Translations under genes and position numbers: made by a program | Shown here: positions 26,335 to 35,843 of the stretch, piece by piece | Layout: every line of letters begins with the position of its first letter | How positions within the stretch are numbered: the first letter of the stretch is position 1 | Source of the DNA: Acidobacteriota bacterium | Lineage (GTDB): Bacteria > Acidobacteriota > Terriglobia > Terriglobales > Acidobacteriaceae | Direction: 5' to 3' | Length of the DNA stretch: 43,363 nt | Assembly: GCA_021785495.1 (NCBI GenBank) | Contig: JAJYFB010000010.1 | Location: 1 to 43,363, forward strand | Notes under the pieces: model-generated | Database searches by the model: none | Seen by the model: only the letters and a program-made list of their open reading frames with translations | Told to the model about the DNA's origin: nothing

Positions 26335-26972
26335 ACCGGCTGCGCTTCTGGATGATCGCTCTGCTGTTGGCCGCAGCGGCCGTTTTGGTCAACGCCCGGC
26401 CCAGCCATGACCGCATGGTCGCGCGCGCCCCCCTGGCCCAACTGCCCGCCACTATCGGGGCCTGGACCGGCGTCGATCTGCCCATCGACCAGGAGACGCG
26501 GAAGGTGCTCGGCCACGGGGATTTTCTCTCGCGCGATTACACCCGGGGCGGACAGCCGGCGGCGATCAACCTGTTCATCGGCTACTTTCCCTCGCAGCGG
26601 ACCGGCAGCACAATCCACTCGCCGAAGAACTGTCTGCCCGGCGCGGGATGGACCTTCAACTCCTCGCAATCCCTCGACCTGGTGGACGCCGCCGGTCAAG
26701 CGCATCGCGTCGGCGAGTATACAATCGGCAACGGACCGGCCCGCGACTTCGTCATTTATTGGTACGAGGCGCATGGCCGCAGCGTGGCCAGCGAGTACTG
26801 GGCGAAGTTTTATCTGGTGGCCGACGCCATGCGCACGGATCGCACCGACGGAGCCCTGGTCCGCATCATCACGCCGATCCGTTCCCAGGAGGAGGAAGCG
26901 CAGGCAAGAACGCGGGCCGAGGAGTTCGCCGGGCAGCTTGCGCCCCTGCTGACGCGCTATATTCCCAGGTAG
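26331..26972 (+). CDS. epsI: EpsI (DUF3485) exosortase-associated protein
   Basis: 'IGAWTGVDLPIDQETRKVLG', 'NLFIGYFPSQRTGSTIHSPKNCLPGAGW'; ATGA overlap with exosortase stop. Confidence 0.92.
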   Translation: MNRLRFWMIALLLAAAAVLVNARPSHDRMVARAPLAQLPATIGAWTGVDLPIDQETRKVLGHGDFLSRDYTRGGQPAAINLFIGYFPSQRTGSTIHSPKNCLPGAGWTFNSSQSLDLVDAAGQAHRVGEYTIGNGPARDFVIYWYEAHGRSVASEYWAKFYLVADAMRTDRTDGALVRIITPIRSQEEEAQARTRAEEFAGQLAPLLTRYIPR

Positions 26973-27066
26973 TCTCCGGGCCGATTGCGGAAACAGCGGC
27001 CGGAGGGATGAACACAAGCCATGCCGCCAATCGACCGGCGGCCCTCAGGAAGGATGGAAGAAGAAG

Positions 27067-29400
27067 ATGACGAACTCACTCAAGGCGCCCGAAGCAGGAT
27101 GCGGCCGGTTCACGCCAGGCGCGCATCGGCGCGGCATGGTCGCCCTCGCGGCCTTCTTGTTCGCCCTGGCTGTCCTTCCCGGCTGCCATCGGGATCCGAA
27201 CGTCGCCAAGCAGAAATACCTGGAGAGCGGCAAGCGGTATAGCGAGCAGGGAAAATGGCGCGAGGCCCTGATTCAGTACGCCAACGCGCTGAAGATCGAC
27301 AAGAATTATCCGCAGGCGCACTTCGCGCTGGCGCAGACCTATCTGCACATGGGCCAGTACGGCGCGGCCTACGCCGAATTCGAGCGCACGGTGGAGTTGC
27401 AACCCACCAACTACCCGGCGCGCATCGCCGAAGCCAACCTGCTGCTGGCCGGCGGCAGAATCGACGACGCCCAGGCGCAGGCCAACGCCGTCAAGGCGGC
27501 CGAGCCCAACGATCCCGATTTGCACGCCCTGCTGTCGGGCATTGCCTTCCGGCGCGGCGACAAGGCGACGGCGCTCGCCGAGCTGCGTCAGGCGATTCAA
27601 CTCGCCCCCAACCGCGCGGACTTCCACGACAGCCTCGCGCTGCTGCTGGCCTCCGATCCCCCGGACAACGCCACGGCCGAGGCGGAGTTCCAGAAGGCCA
27701 TCGCGCTCGATCCCAAATCGTCCAGCCCGCGCATTCTGCTGATGGCTTTCTATGTCAAGAACAACCGCCTGGCCGATGCCGAGAAAGCCGGCTGGAACGC
27801 GGTGGCGGCCGATCCGAAGAACGTGACCGTCCGGCTCGATCTGGCCAAGATCGTTTTGAGGATGGGCGATCCGGCCCGGGCCGAACAGATTCTGCGCCAG
27901 TCCTCGCGCGATCTGGCCGGCGATCCCCAGGGCGTCCGCCTGCTGGCCGACTATTACACCGCCAGCGGCCAGTTCGACAAGGCCAAGGCCGAGTTCGCAC
28001 GTCTGGCCGGCCTCTACCCGAAGAACGAAGACCTGCAAAAGGCGTATGTTCGCGCCCTGATTCAGGCCAACGACCTGGCCACCGCCCGCACCGTGATTGC
28101 CGAACTGGAGAAAAAGCACGGCAAGGATCCCGAAGTGGCCGCTCTGAACGGCATCGTGCTGATTGATGCCGGCAAGACCGCCGATGCCGTCAACTCCCTG
28201 CAGTTGGCCGTCAAGGATTCCCCGCAGGATGCCTTTCTGCAGTACTGGCTGGGCCGGGCGGCTCTGGCCAACGGTGACCCGGAGATGGCCAAGGGCAGCT
28301 TTCTGGAGGCGCAGAAGCTGAATCCCTCCATGCTCGGCGCCGAAGCCGCATTGGCCGGTCTTGCCCTGCAACGCGGCGACATGAGCCTGCTTTCCGCCGT
28401 GGCCGACAAAACCATCGCCGCGGTGCCGCGTTTCGCCGCCGGCTACATCTGGCGCTCCATCGTCGAAACGCGGAAAGGCGACGCCGCGCAGGCCGAGGCC
28501 GATCTGAACACGGCGCTTTCCGTCTCGCCGCACGACGCCGCCGTCTATCTCCAGCTCGCCAAGCTGCGTTTTGCGCAGAAGAAATTTCCCGAAGCCGTCT
28601 CCCTGCTGGAGCAGGCCCTGCAATACAACCCCAACTCTGTCGAGGCGCTGCGTCTGCTGGTCGATTACGACCTCTTCAACAAGCAGCCGGAAAAGGCCCT
28701 GGCCCGCGTCAATCAGCAGATCGCCGCCGAGCCGCGAAACAACGGCTTCTACGACATTCTGGCCGTCCTGCAGATCCAGGGCAAGAACCTCGACCAGGCC
28801 GTCGCCTCGGCGCAAAAGGCCATGCAGCTCAACCCGGCGGACAACGAAGCGGTCATGCTCTACTCGCAGGTCGAGATGATGCGCGGACAGGCGGCCAACG
28901 CCATCGCCGTCTGGCAGAAGTGGTCGGACGCGCATCCCAACGACGCCAGCTCGCTGGCCCTGCTCGGCAGTCTCGAAGAGACCACCGGAAACAAAACGCA
29001 GGCCGAAAGCTACTACAGAAAAGCGCTGGAATACCAGCCGCACCAGCCACTGGCCGCCAACAACCTGGCCTACCTGATGCTTGAAAACGGCGAAAACACC
29101 GACGTAGCGCTTTCTTTGGCGGAGATCGCACGGCAGGCCCTGCCCGATGCGCCCAGCACGGCCGACACCCTGGCCTGGGCCTACTATTACAAAGGAACCT
29201 ACGTCTTTGCCCGCGATCTGCTGGAGGATGCCGTCAAATCCCAGCCGGACGATGCTACCATGCAATACCACCTGGGCATGGTCTATAGCAAGCTCAAGGA
29301 CAAGGCCAACGCGGAAGGGCACCTGAAGAAGGCGATCGCGCTCGCGCCCAACTCGCCCACCGCCAAGCAGGCGCAGGCCGCGCTGGGCTCGCTCGGTTAA
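27067..29400 (+). CDS. TPR-repeat lipoprotein, PrsT-like (exosortase/EPS locus)
   Basis: Lipobox 'LAVLPGC'; many TPR units such as 'YPQAHFALAQTYLHMGQYGAAYAEFERTVELQP'. Confidence 0.88.
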   Translation: MTNSLKAPEAGCGRFTPGAHRRGMVALAAFLFALAVLPGCHRDPNVAKQKYLESGKRYSEQGKWREALIQYANALKIDKNYPQAHFALAQTYLHMGQYGAAYAEFERTVELQPTNYPARIAEANLLLAGGRIDDAQAQANAVKAAEPNDPDLHALLSGIAFRRGDKATALAELRQAIQLAPNRADFHDSLALLLASDPPDNATAEAEFQKAIALDPKSSSPRILLMAFYVKNNRLADAEKAGWNAVAADPKNVTVRLDLAKIVLRMGDPARAEQILRQSSRDLAGDPQGVRLLADYYTASGQFDKAKAEFARLAGLYPKNEDLQKAYVRALIQANDLATARTVIAELEKKHGKDPEVAALNGIVLIDAGKTADAVNSLQLAVKDSPQDAFLQYWLGRAALANGDPEMAKGSFLEAQKLNPSMLGAEAALAGLALQRGDMSLLSAVADKTIAAVPRFAAGYIWRSIVETRKGDAAQAEADLNTALSVSPHDAAVYLQLAKLRFAQKKFPEAVSLLEQALQYNPNSVEALRLLVDYDLFNKQPEKALARVNQQIAAEPRNNGFYDILAVLQIQGKNLDQAVASAQKAMQLNPADNEAVMLYSQVEMMRGQAANAIAVWQKWSDAHPNDASSLALLGSLEETTGNKTQAESYYRKALEYQPHQPLAANNLAYLMLENGENTDVALSLAEIARQALPDAPSTADTLAWAYYYKGTYVFARDLLEDAVKSQPDDATMQYHLGMVYSKLKDKANAEGHLKKAIALAPNSPTAKQAQAALGSLG

Positions 29401-29411
29401 CCACGTGCCTG

Positions 29412-29442
29412 GCCCGGCCGGCGGCATCGCGCCCGGCCGGGC
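29412..29442. other. Inverted repeat after the TPR gene
   Basis: GCCCGGCCG (29412-29420) and CGGCCGGGC (29434-29442), 13-nt loop, no T-tract. Confidence 0.5.
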
Positions 29443-29498
29443 AACGCACCGCGCACGCATTGCCCGCCCCCGGACAAAATATCCGCCCCACCGGACGC

Positions 29499-31058
29499 AT
29501 GTCGAACACAAAAACCATCGCGAAAAACACGGGCTGGTACGGTCTGGAGACCGCCATCAGCTCGCTGGTCGCCATCGCCTCCTCGATCGCCATTGCCCGC
29601 ACCCTCGGACCGACAAAAACCGGCTACGTCGTTTTTATCTCGTACGTCGCCAGCATCGCCGGCTCCTTCGGCGGCTTCGGCATTCCGGCGGCGACCAGCA
29701 AATACATGGCCGAGTTCGTCGGCCGCGGCGACAAGGCCACGGCGCGGTACATCTTCGCGCGCACTCTCTGGATGCAGGCGGCCCTGGCCACGCTGGCCAC
29801 GGCGAGTATTCTCCTCTGGGCGCTGCGAAACACCGAAGCGCCCTACCGGCTCGCCTCCGCGCTCATCGTTCTGAGCATCTGGCCTTCGATGGTCAACACC
29901 ATCCCGGCCGGAGCCAACGCCGCCTGCGAGGATCTGGCCGCCAACGCGCCCGGCTCCATCGTCTCCGCCTTCGCCTATCTCTTCACCATCCTGGCCACGA
30001 TCGTCTTCCACTGGGGCGTCACCGGAATCGGCGCGGCGCTTCTGGCCATGCGGCTGGTGGATTTTCTGGTCCGCTTCTTCCCGACGGTCCGGCGGATTCA
30101 CGGCTGGGAGCGCGGCCATGCGCTCCCAGCCGACGTGCGCCGCCGCATGACGATCTTCGCCGCCAAAAGCCTCGTCACCATGCTTCTGGCCATGATCGTC
30201 TGGGAGCGGTTCGAGGTGCTGCTGCTCAAAAAATTCTGTGCCGACATCCGCCAGGTGGCCTACTACTCCATCGCCTTCAGCATGGGCAACAACCTGCTGC
30301 TGAGCGCCACCATCTTCGGCGGCGCCGCCGGCTCGACCCTGTTCGCCCAGTTCGGACGCGACCGCGCAAAGCTTCCGCAACTGGCCGCGGCCACCTATCG
30401 CTACCTCGCGCTGACCTCCATCCCGCTGCACGCGATCGCAACGGCGCTGGCCTTTCCCGCGCTGATTTTTTTCTACGGCGACAAATACGCCGGCGCGGCC
30501 GCGGTCGTGACCATCGCGCCGCTGCTCTCGATGCCCAAGGCCTTTGTCGGCCCGGTGCAAGGGCTGCTGCAAAGCACCGAGCGGCAGAGCACCATCATCG
30601 CCGCCATGGTGACGGCCGGCCTGGTGGACGTGGCCGTCACCTGGTCGCTTGTCGGCGTGCACGGCGCCGTGGGCGCCTGCATCGGCAGCGGAGCCGCGCA
30701 GTTGACCGCCATTGGCATCCTGTGGATCGCCGCCATCCGCCTCGATCGCGTCAAGCTGCCCTGGGCCTTCACGGCCAAGGTCGCCTTCAGTTCGGCGGCC
30801 GCGGCCTACGGCGCGCATCGCGTGGCCATCTCCATGCCCCCACTTCCGGGCATACTCCTCGGCGGTCTGACGGCGCTCGCGGTGCTGCTCGCGCTGTTCT
30901 ACACGCTGCGCGTTCTGGAGCCGGAAGACCGCAGCCGCCTCTCTGTGCTGGCCGGCGTTCTGCCCAAACCCCTGCGCCGGCCCTACGCCTGGCTCCTCTC
31001 GTTCCTGATCCGCCCGGCCAGCCAGGACAGCCCCTCCGCGACACCGGGCGGTGGTTGA
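29499..31058 (+). CDS. Polysaccharide flippase (Wzx/MATE-like, oligosaccharide transporter)
   Basis: Many TM helices; 'MSNTKTIAKNTGWYGLETAISSLVAIASSIAIARTLGPTKTGYVVFISYVASIAGSFGGFGIPAATSKYMAEF'. Confidence 0.88.
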   Translation: MSNTKTIAKNTGWYGLETAISSLVAIASSIAIARTLGPTKTGYVVFISYVASIAGSFGGFGIPAATSKYMAEFVGRGDKATARYIFARTLWMQAALATLATASILLWALRNTEAPYRLASALIVLSIWPSMVNTIPAGANAACEDLAANAPGSIVSAFAYLFTILATIVFHWGVTGIGAALLAMRLVDFLVRFFPTVRRIHGWERGHALPADVRRRMTIFAAKSLVTMLLAMIVWERFEVLLLKKFCADIRQVAYYSIAFSMGNNLLLSATIFGGAAGSTLFAQFGRDRAKLPQLAAATYRYLALTSIPLHAIATALAFPALIFFYGDKYAGAAAVVTIAPLLSMPKAFVGPVQGLLQSTERQSTIIAAMVTAGLVDVAVTWSLVGVHGAVGACIGSGAAQLTAIGILWIAAIRLDRVKLPWAFTAKVAFSSAAAAYGAHRVAISMPPLPGILLGGLTALAVLLALFYTLRVLEPEDRSRLSVLAGVLPKPLRRPYAWLLSFLIRPASQDSPSATPGGG

Positions 31059-31290
31059 CGGCCAGCCCGCTGATGTCCCGGACGGAGCCAACGCGCTGGA
31101 ATTGCGCATGGGCGGCAGCAGTCGCCGGAATCGGGCTCGGCTTCACCCGTGCCTCCCATTTCTGCCCTGCCCTGGCTCATTTCTGCCCTGCCCTGGTTGG
31201 GGACCGTGCGCGCTGGCGCTTGTCGTTTTGCTAAAATCGATCCACAAGGAGTACGGCTGGACCGCACGCCCCTGCCGCGCCGATTCCCTC

Positions 31291-31803
31291 ATGATTCTCT
31301 ACCTCATGCGCCATGCGCAGGCCGGCACGGTCCGCGAAAATCCCGTTCTCGACGCCAAGCGCAGCCTCATCGCGGAAGGGAAAGAGCAGTGCATGTTGAT
31401 GGCGCGCCTGCTCAACGCGCTCAAAGCGCCGATCGACACCATCGTTTCCAGTCCGCTCAAGCGAGCCCTGCAAACGGCGCAACTGGTGGGCACGGAACTG
31501 GGCTTCGAGGGCCGGGTCGAGATGGCTCCGGCGCTTGGCCCGGATGGCAGCTATGCCGAATTCCAGAGCCTTCTGGCGGAGTACGCCGATCGCGAGGCCG
31601 TGCTGGCCGTCGGTCACAACCCCACAGTCTTTCAGTTTCTCGGCCGGATGATTACCGGCAATGGCGGCGCGGCGATCCGCATGAGAAAAGCCTCCATTGC
31701 GCGCGTGGACATGAGCCGCCATCCGCCGCGGCTGCAACTGCTGATCGATCCGCGCACGGCGCGGCTGCTTGCCGCCAGCACAGCCAAACGCGCGCGGAAG
31801 TAA
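31291..31803 (+). CDS. SixA-like phosphohistidine phosphatase
   Basis: 'MILYLMRHAQAG', 'IDTIVSSPLKRALQTAQLVG', 'AVLAVGHNPTVFQFLGRMI'. Confidence 0.9.
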   Translation: MILYLMRHAQAGTVRENPVLDAKRSLIAEGKEQCMLMARLLNALKAPIDTIVSSPLKRALQTAQLVGTELGFEGRVEMAPALGPDGSYAEFQSLLAEYADREAVLAVGHNPTVFQFLGRMITGNGGAAIRMRKASIARVDMSRHPPRLQLLIDPRTARLLAASTAKRARK

Positions 31804-32028
31804 GCGGAATCGCCCCGCCTTTGCGCGGCAGGAAGGCTCACCGCGTTCCCTTGCGCTCCGCCCGCGCGCACTGGGGAATCGCAGGGGGAATTCCAGTGGC
31901 TGAAGGGAATCGCCCGTTGTCAAGATTGCAAGCGCGATGGCCGTGTCGAGCACGCATCTGCTTGAGTCCGTCGCTTTGGTGTCGAGGATGGCGTGGTGGC
32001 GGGCGCCGCGGAGAGGAGCCATGAATCC

Positions 32029-32982
32029 ATGCAGAGAATCCATGCCGAGTTGCACGTAGTGTTTGGCGCCGGGCAGGTCGGGCAGCAACTGGCGCAGCGT
32101 CTGTTGGATGCTGGCAAGCGCGTACGCATCATTCGCCGCTCGGCGCACGGGATTCTCTCCGGAGCCGAGTCCATGAACGGCGATGCAGGCGATGCCGATT
32201 TCTGCCTGCGCGCGGCCGCTGGCGCGCAGGTTGTGTACCACTGCATGAATGCGGCCTACGATGCGAAGCTTTGGACGGCGGAGCTGCCGCGGCTGATGCG
32301 TAATCTCATTGCCGCCGCAGGCCGCGTCCAGGCCCGGCTCGTGGTGCTCGACAATCTTTACATGCTGGGCCGTCCGCAGGGCCGTATGCTCGATGAGGAT
32401 TGCCCTGTGGCGCCGTGCAGCCGCAAGGGCGCGGTGCGTGCGCAGGTCGCGGAACTGCTCCTCAGCGCGCATCAGCGCGGCGAGGTGCAGGCCACGATCG
32501 GGCGTGCCTCCGACTTTTACGGTCCGGGCGGCGTCCAAACCTTTCTTGGCGATCACTTTTGGCCCGCGGCGCTTGCCGGGCGCATGGTTTGGCTGCCCTT
32601 CGATCCCGACGCCGTGCATACCTATCACTACATTCCCGACGTGGCCGCAGGGCTGGCTGCGCTGGGATGCGCCGGGGCGGATGTTTGCGGCAAGCCGTGG
32701 ATGCTGCCCTGCTCGACGGCGGGCAGCCTGCGGCAGATGGTTGCGCGCATTGCATCGCATCTGGGCCATCGCATCCGCCTGGGGTGTATTTCCCGGTGGT
32801 TGCTGGGAGCCGCGGGCCCCTTCGTGCCGCTGGTGCGCGAACTCAACGAAATGCGCTACCAGTGGGATGGCCCTTTTGTCGTGGATGATCGCTGCATGCG
32901 CGCGCGCCTGGGACTTGTGCCCACCGATGAAACGGAAGCCGTCGCCGCAACCGTGGCCTGGGCGCGGCGGCACTACGCCTGA
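32029..32982 (+). CDS. NAD-dependent epimerase/dehydratase family protein
   Basis: 'HVVFGAGQVGQQLAQRLLDAGKRVRIIRRS', 'LDNLYMLGRPQGRMLDE', 'IGRASDFYGPG'. Confidence 0.85.
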   Translation: MQRIHAELHVVFGAGQVGQQLAQRLLDAGKRVRIIRRSAHGILSGAESMNGDAGDADFCLRAAAGAQVVYHCMNAAYDAKLWTAELPRLMRNLIAAAGRVQARLVVLDNLYMLGRPQGRMLDEDCPVAPCSRKGAVRAQVAELLLSAHQRGEVQATIGRASDFYGPGGVQTFLGDHFWPAALAGRMVWLPFDPDAVHTYHYIPDVAAGLAALGCAGADVCGKPWMLPCSTAGSLRQMVARIASHLGHRIRLGCISRWLLGAAGPFVPLVRELNEMRYQWDGPFVVDDRCMRARLGLVPTDETEAVAATVAWARRHYA

Positions 32983-33051
32983 AAAGCACACGGGCCTGAA
33001 AGGCGCACAGCCGGAAGAACAGCGCCCCGCTGCGCCGCCTGCCGTGCACGT

Positions 33052-33087
33052 CACAGCGCAACCATGGCGCGCAGAAGTTGCGCTGTG
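33052..33087. terminator. Hairpin terminator between convergent genes
   Basis: CACAGCGCAAC / GTTGCGCTGTG perfect 11-bp stem, 14-nt loop, followed by T/A-rich sequence that overlaps the end of the VWFA ORF. Confidence 0.5.
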
Positions 33088-33092
33088 GCGCC

Positions 33093-34394
33093 TTATTTAT
33101 ATTCCTGCGCCGAAGGATAGTAGCCCGGCTTGGCCGTCACGACCATGTTCGGCCGGTCAACGCGCACGTCGATCGAGCGGTACTTGCCGTCGTAAATCGA
33201 CTCGTGACTGGCGTAGACGAGCGTGTACTGGTTGCGGGCCTCGTCGGCGATCTTGGCGTAGCTGCCCTCGATGCCGTTCACGCCGCGCTCGGAGAACATG
33301 TCGCCGCCGGTGGCCGCAACGTATTTATAGAGGATGTTGTCGTAGGCCTCGAAGGGCAGATGGAAGCGGTCGAGCCATCCCTCGCCCCAGCGGGCCGACG
33401 AGCCCACCACGGTGCCGTAGACGCTGATGTTGTTGGTTTGCAGATACTTCTTGACCTCGTTGAAGCTGGCCTTGCTGCCGTACTCCTTGCCGTCGGAGAT
33501 CACGTAAATGACGCGCAGCCGCTCCCTGGGCCGCGTCGAGAGATCGCGGGCCGCGGCCAGAATGGCGTCGTTGAGGGTGTGAATCTCCTTGGGAAGGCTG
33601 ATGAAGCCGTTTTGCCCGGTCGAGTGGCCGGGTTGCAGGGTGGGATCGACGCAGTTGCCATTCTGGTAGATGTTGCAGCCGGCCAGCGGGCCGCTGTTGA
33701 CCGGAACCATGGGGTCCGAACCGGTGGCCTGCGCCAGCGAGAGTACGGCCGGAAGACGCGCCCCCTGCGCGCCGGTAAAGCTGGTCCACTCCTTGGCGCC
33801 GTTGGTGTACGTGAAGACGGCGGCCTCGTCGTAGGGCGTCAGCGCGCCCTGGATGGCGCCGAGCGACTCGTTGACCTCGCGCATGAAGTTCGAGGGCAGC
33901 GATTGATCGATGACAAAGGCGATCGACATGGGCCGGGGATCGACGCTGAAGACGCGCAAGGGCACGTAGCTGTTGTTTTCGTAGACCTTGAAGTCGCGCC
34001 AGCTGAGGCCGGCCACGGGACTTCCCTTGGTGTCCTTGACCATCACGGGCACCACGACCTCGGTGACCTCGGCATGAATGACGGCAGCGACGGCGGCGCC
34101 GCCCTGTTCGGGTGCGGGCTGCTGTTCGCTGGCTGGCGGAGCCGCCGGCTGGGCCGGTTGCGAAGCCGGCGCGGCCTGCGGGGCGCCTGCGCTGGACGAT
34201 GTGCCTTCGGGACCGTCCGCCGGACCCGAACCGATTCCGGGTGTGATCGCTCCCTGAACGCCCGGCAACGCCTTGGGAGCCTGCGGGGTGGGCGCATCGG
34301 GCACCGGGTTCTGCTGGGCGTGTGCGCCCGATCCGAAAACCAGTCCGGCGCCGAGTAGCGTGGCCAGCGCAAAGGCCTTTCCTGAAGCGTTCAC
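33093..34394 (-). CDS. VWFA-related protein (acidobacterial type), GTG start
   Basis: 'VVVPVMVKDTKGSPVAGLSWRDFKVYENN', 'MSIAFVIDQSLPSNFMREVNESLGAIQGAL', 'LRVIYVISDGKEYGSKASFNEV'; GTG behind GGGGAGGATC. Confidence 0.85.
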   Translation of the reverse strand: MNASGKAFALATLLGAGLVFGSGAHAQQNPVPDAPTPQAPKALPGVQGAITPGIGSGPADGPEGTSSSAGAPQAAPASQPAQPAAPPASEQQPAPEQGGAAVAAVIHAEVTEVVVPVMVKDTKGSPVAGLSWRDFKVYENNSYVPLRVFSVDPRPMSIAFVIDQSLPSNFMREVNESLGAIQGALTPYDEAAVFTYTNGAKEWTSFTGAQGARLPAVLSLAQATGSDPMVPVNSGPLAGCNIYQNGNCVDPTLQPGHSTGQNGFISLPKEIHTLNDAILAAARDLSTRPRERLRVIYVISDGKEYGSKASFNEVKKYLQTNNISVYGTVVGSSARWGEGWLDRFHLPFEAYDNILYKYVAATGGDMFSERGVNGIEGSYAKIADEARNQYTLVYASHESIYDGKYRSIDVRVDRPNMVVTAKPGYYPSAQEYK

Positions 34395-34551
34395 AGCGAT
34401 CCGATCCTCCCCAAAGTCCTGCCGGAAGATGCCTCCGGCCGCGCCGGTGCCATGCACCACGCTGCAACCCTCAGACTATCAGACGCAACCCGAGGCCGAG
34501 GGTTGCCCGCGCGGGTCCGAATCCATGGAGGCGCTCCAGAGCGGGACGGCC

Positions 34552-35466
34552 CTACGGCTCCCGCCGCATCTTGGCCGCGCGGACGGTGTTGGCCATCAGC
34601 ATGGCGATGGTCAGCAGGCCCACACCGCCGGGAACGGGCGTATAAGCTCCGGCGATCTCAAACGCCTTGGGGTGAATGTCGCCGACGATCACCGAGCCGC
34701 GTTTGGCGAAGGCCGCCTCGCGTTGGGCGTTGCCCTGGAAGAAACGGTCGAACGCCTCGCGCGTGGTCAGGCGGTTGATGCCCACGTCAAGCAGCGTCGC
34801 GCCGGGCTTGACCATCTCCGGCGTGATCAAGCCGGGCCGACCGATGGCGGCGACGAGAATGTCGGCCTGGCGCGTGATCGACGGCAGATCGCGCGTCTTC
34901 GAGTGACAAATCGTCACGGTGGCATCGGCGTGCAGCAGCAGGGCCGCCACGGGCTTGCCGACAATGTCGCTGCGGCCGACGACGACCGCGTGCTGGCCGG
35001 CGATGGGCAAGTGGCTGCGCTTCAGGATTTCGAGCACGCCGGCCGGCGTGCAGGGCGCCAGCGCCGGCCGGCCCGCCAGCAGACGGCCCGAATTGACGGG
35101 ATGAAAGCCGTCCACATCTTTTGCCGGATCGATGGCGTCGAGCAGCCGTTTGGAGTCGATGTGCGCCGGCAAGGGCAACTGAATCAGAATGCCGTCGATG
35201 TCGTCCCGCCGGTTGAGCTGATCGACGAGCGCCAACATCTCTTCGGTCGTGATCCTGTCGGGCGGCGTGAGGAGATCGCTGGATATGCCAAGCTCGGCGC
35301 AGGCCTGCACCTTGTTCCGCACGTAAATCTGCGACGCAGGCACATGGCCCACGAGCACGGCCGCCAGTCCAGGCCGAATGCCGCGGGCTGCAAGCTGCTT
35401 CACCTCTTCCGCCACATCGTGCTGAATCGCCGCGGCCAGGGCCGCACCGTCGAGAATCTGCGCCAT
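34552..35466 (-). CDS. folD: Bifunctional methylenetetrahydrofolate dehydrogenase/cyclohydrolase
   Basis: 'SQIYVRNKVQACAELGI', 'DGILIQLPLPAHID', 'DVDGFHPVNSGRL', 'VVVGRSDIVGKPVAALLL', 'YTPVPGGVG'. Confidence 0.96.
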   Translation of the reverse strand: MAQILDGAALAAAIQHDVAEEVKQLAARGIRPGLAAVLVGHVPASQIYVRNKVQACAELGISSDLLTPPDRITTEEMLALVDQLNRRDDIDGILIQLPLPAHIDSKRLLDAIDPAKDVDGFHPVNSGRLLAGRPALAPCTPAGVLEILKRSHLPIAGQHAVVVGRSDIVGKPVAALLLHADATVTICHSKTRDLPSITRQADILVAAIGRPGLITPEMVKPGATLLDVGINRLTTREAFDRFFQGNAQREAAFAKRGSVIVGDIHPKAFEIAGAYTPVPGGVGLLTIAMLMANTVRAAKMRREP

Positions 35467-35843
35467 TCTGCCTCCAGAATTCATCGTATCGCCTGGGAGC
35501 AGGGGGACGCAGCCGGGGAATGCGCCAGTTGGGTTGCGGCGGCGAGAGAAGACCGCCGCAGCGATGCGGCGGATTCTGTGCATTTTTGAATGACCGGAGT
35601 TCGGCGCAGTTGGGGACTGGCGAAGGGGATCGTTTCTCAAAATTGGCGTTGGCCGCCCGATTCGGTTTTCGCGCCGCATCTTCTCCCTCTTGAAACCCGC
35701 CGCCTTGCCGAAGAAGCAAGTGCCAGCGGTGCGTGTCGCCCACGGTGCGTGTTCTCTCCGCGCCTGGGGGGCGGTGTGTGGCGAGTTCGGTCGGTGCGCA
35801 AGGTCGAGGGCGAGTCGAGGGCGAGTCGAAGGGAGGTGCGGCG

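Noticed and set aside
27076-29511. 811-aa minus-strand ORF, the longest in the window
   Set aside because: Lies antisense to the TPR lipoprotein gene; composition is low-complexity Gly/Arg/Gln/Val typical of a mirror frame in GC-rich codons; no domain recognisable.
29397-31109. 570-aa minus-strand ORF and the overlapping 609-aa plus-strand ORF (29405..31234)
   Set aside because: Both overlap the well-supported flippase gene in other frames; His/Arg/Gly-rich products without TM or domain signals.
31231-33054. 607-aa minus-strand ORF
   Set aside because: Antisense to SixA-like and epimerase genes; no recognisable domain.
34570-34640. FolD ends PGGVGLLT rather than the usual PGGVGPMT
   Set aside because: Noted as unusual, but key catalytic residues are present and the change is probably lineage variation; not enough to call a finding.
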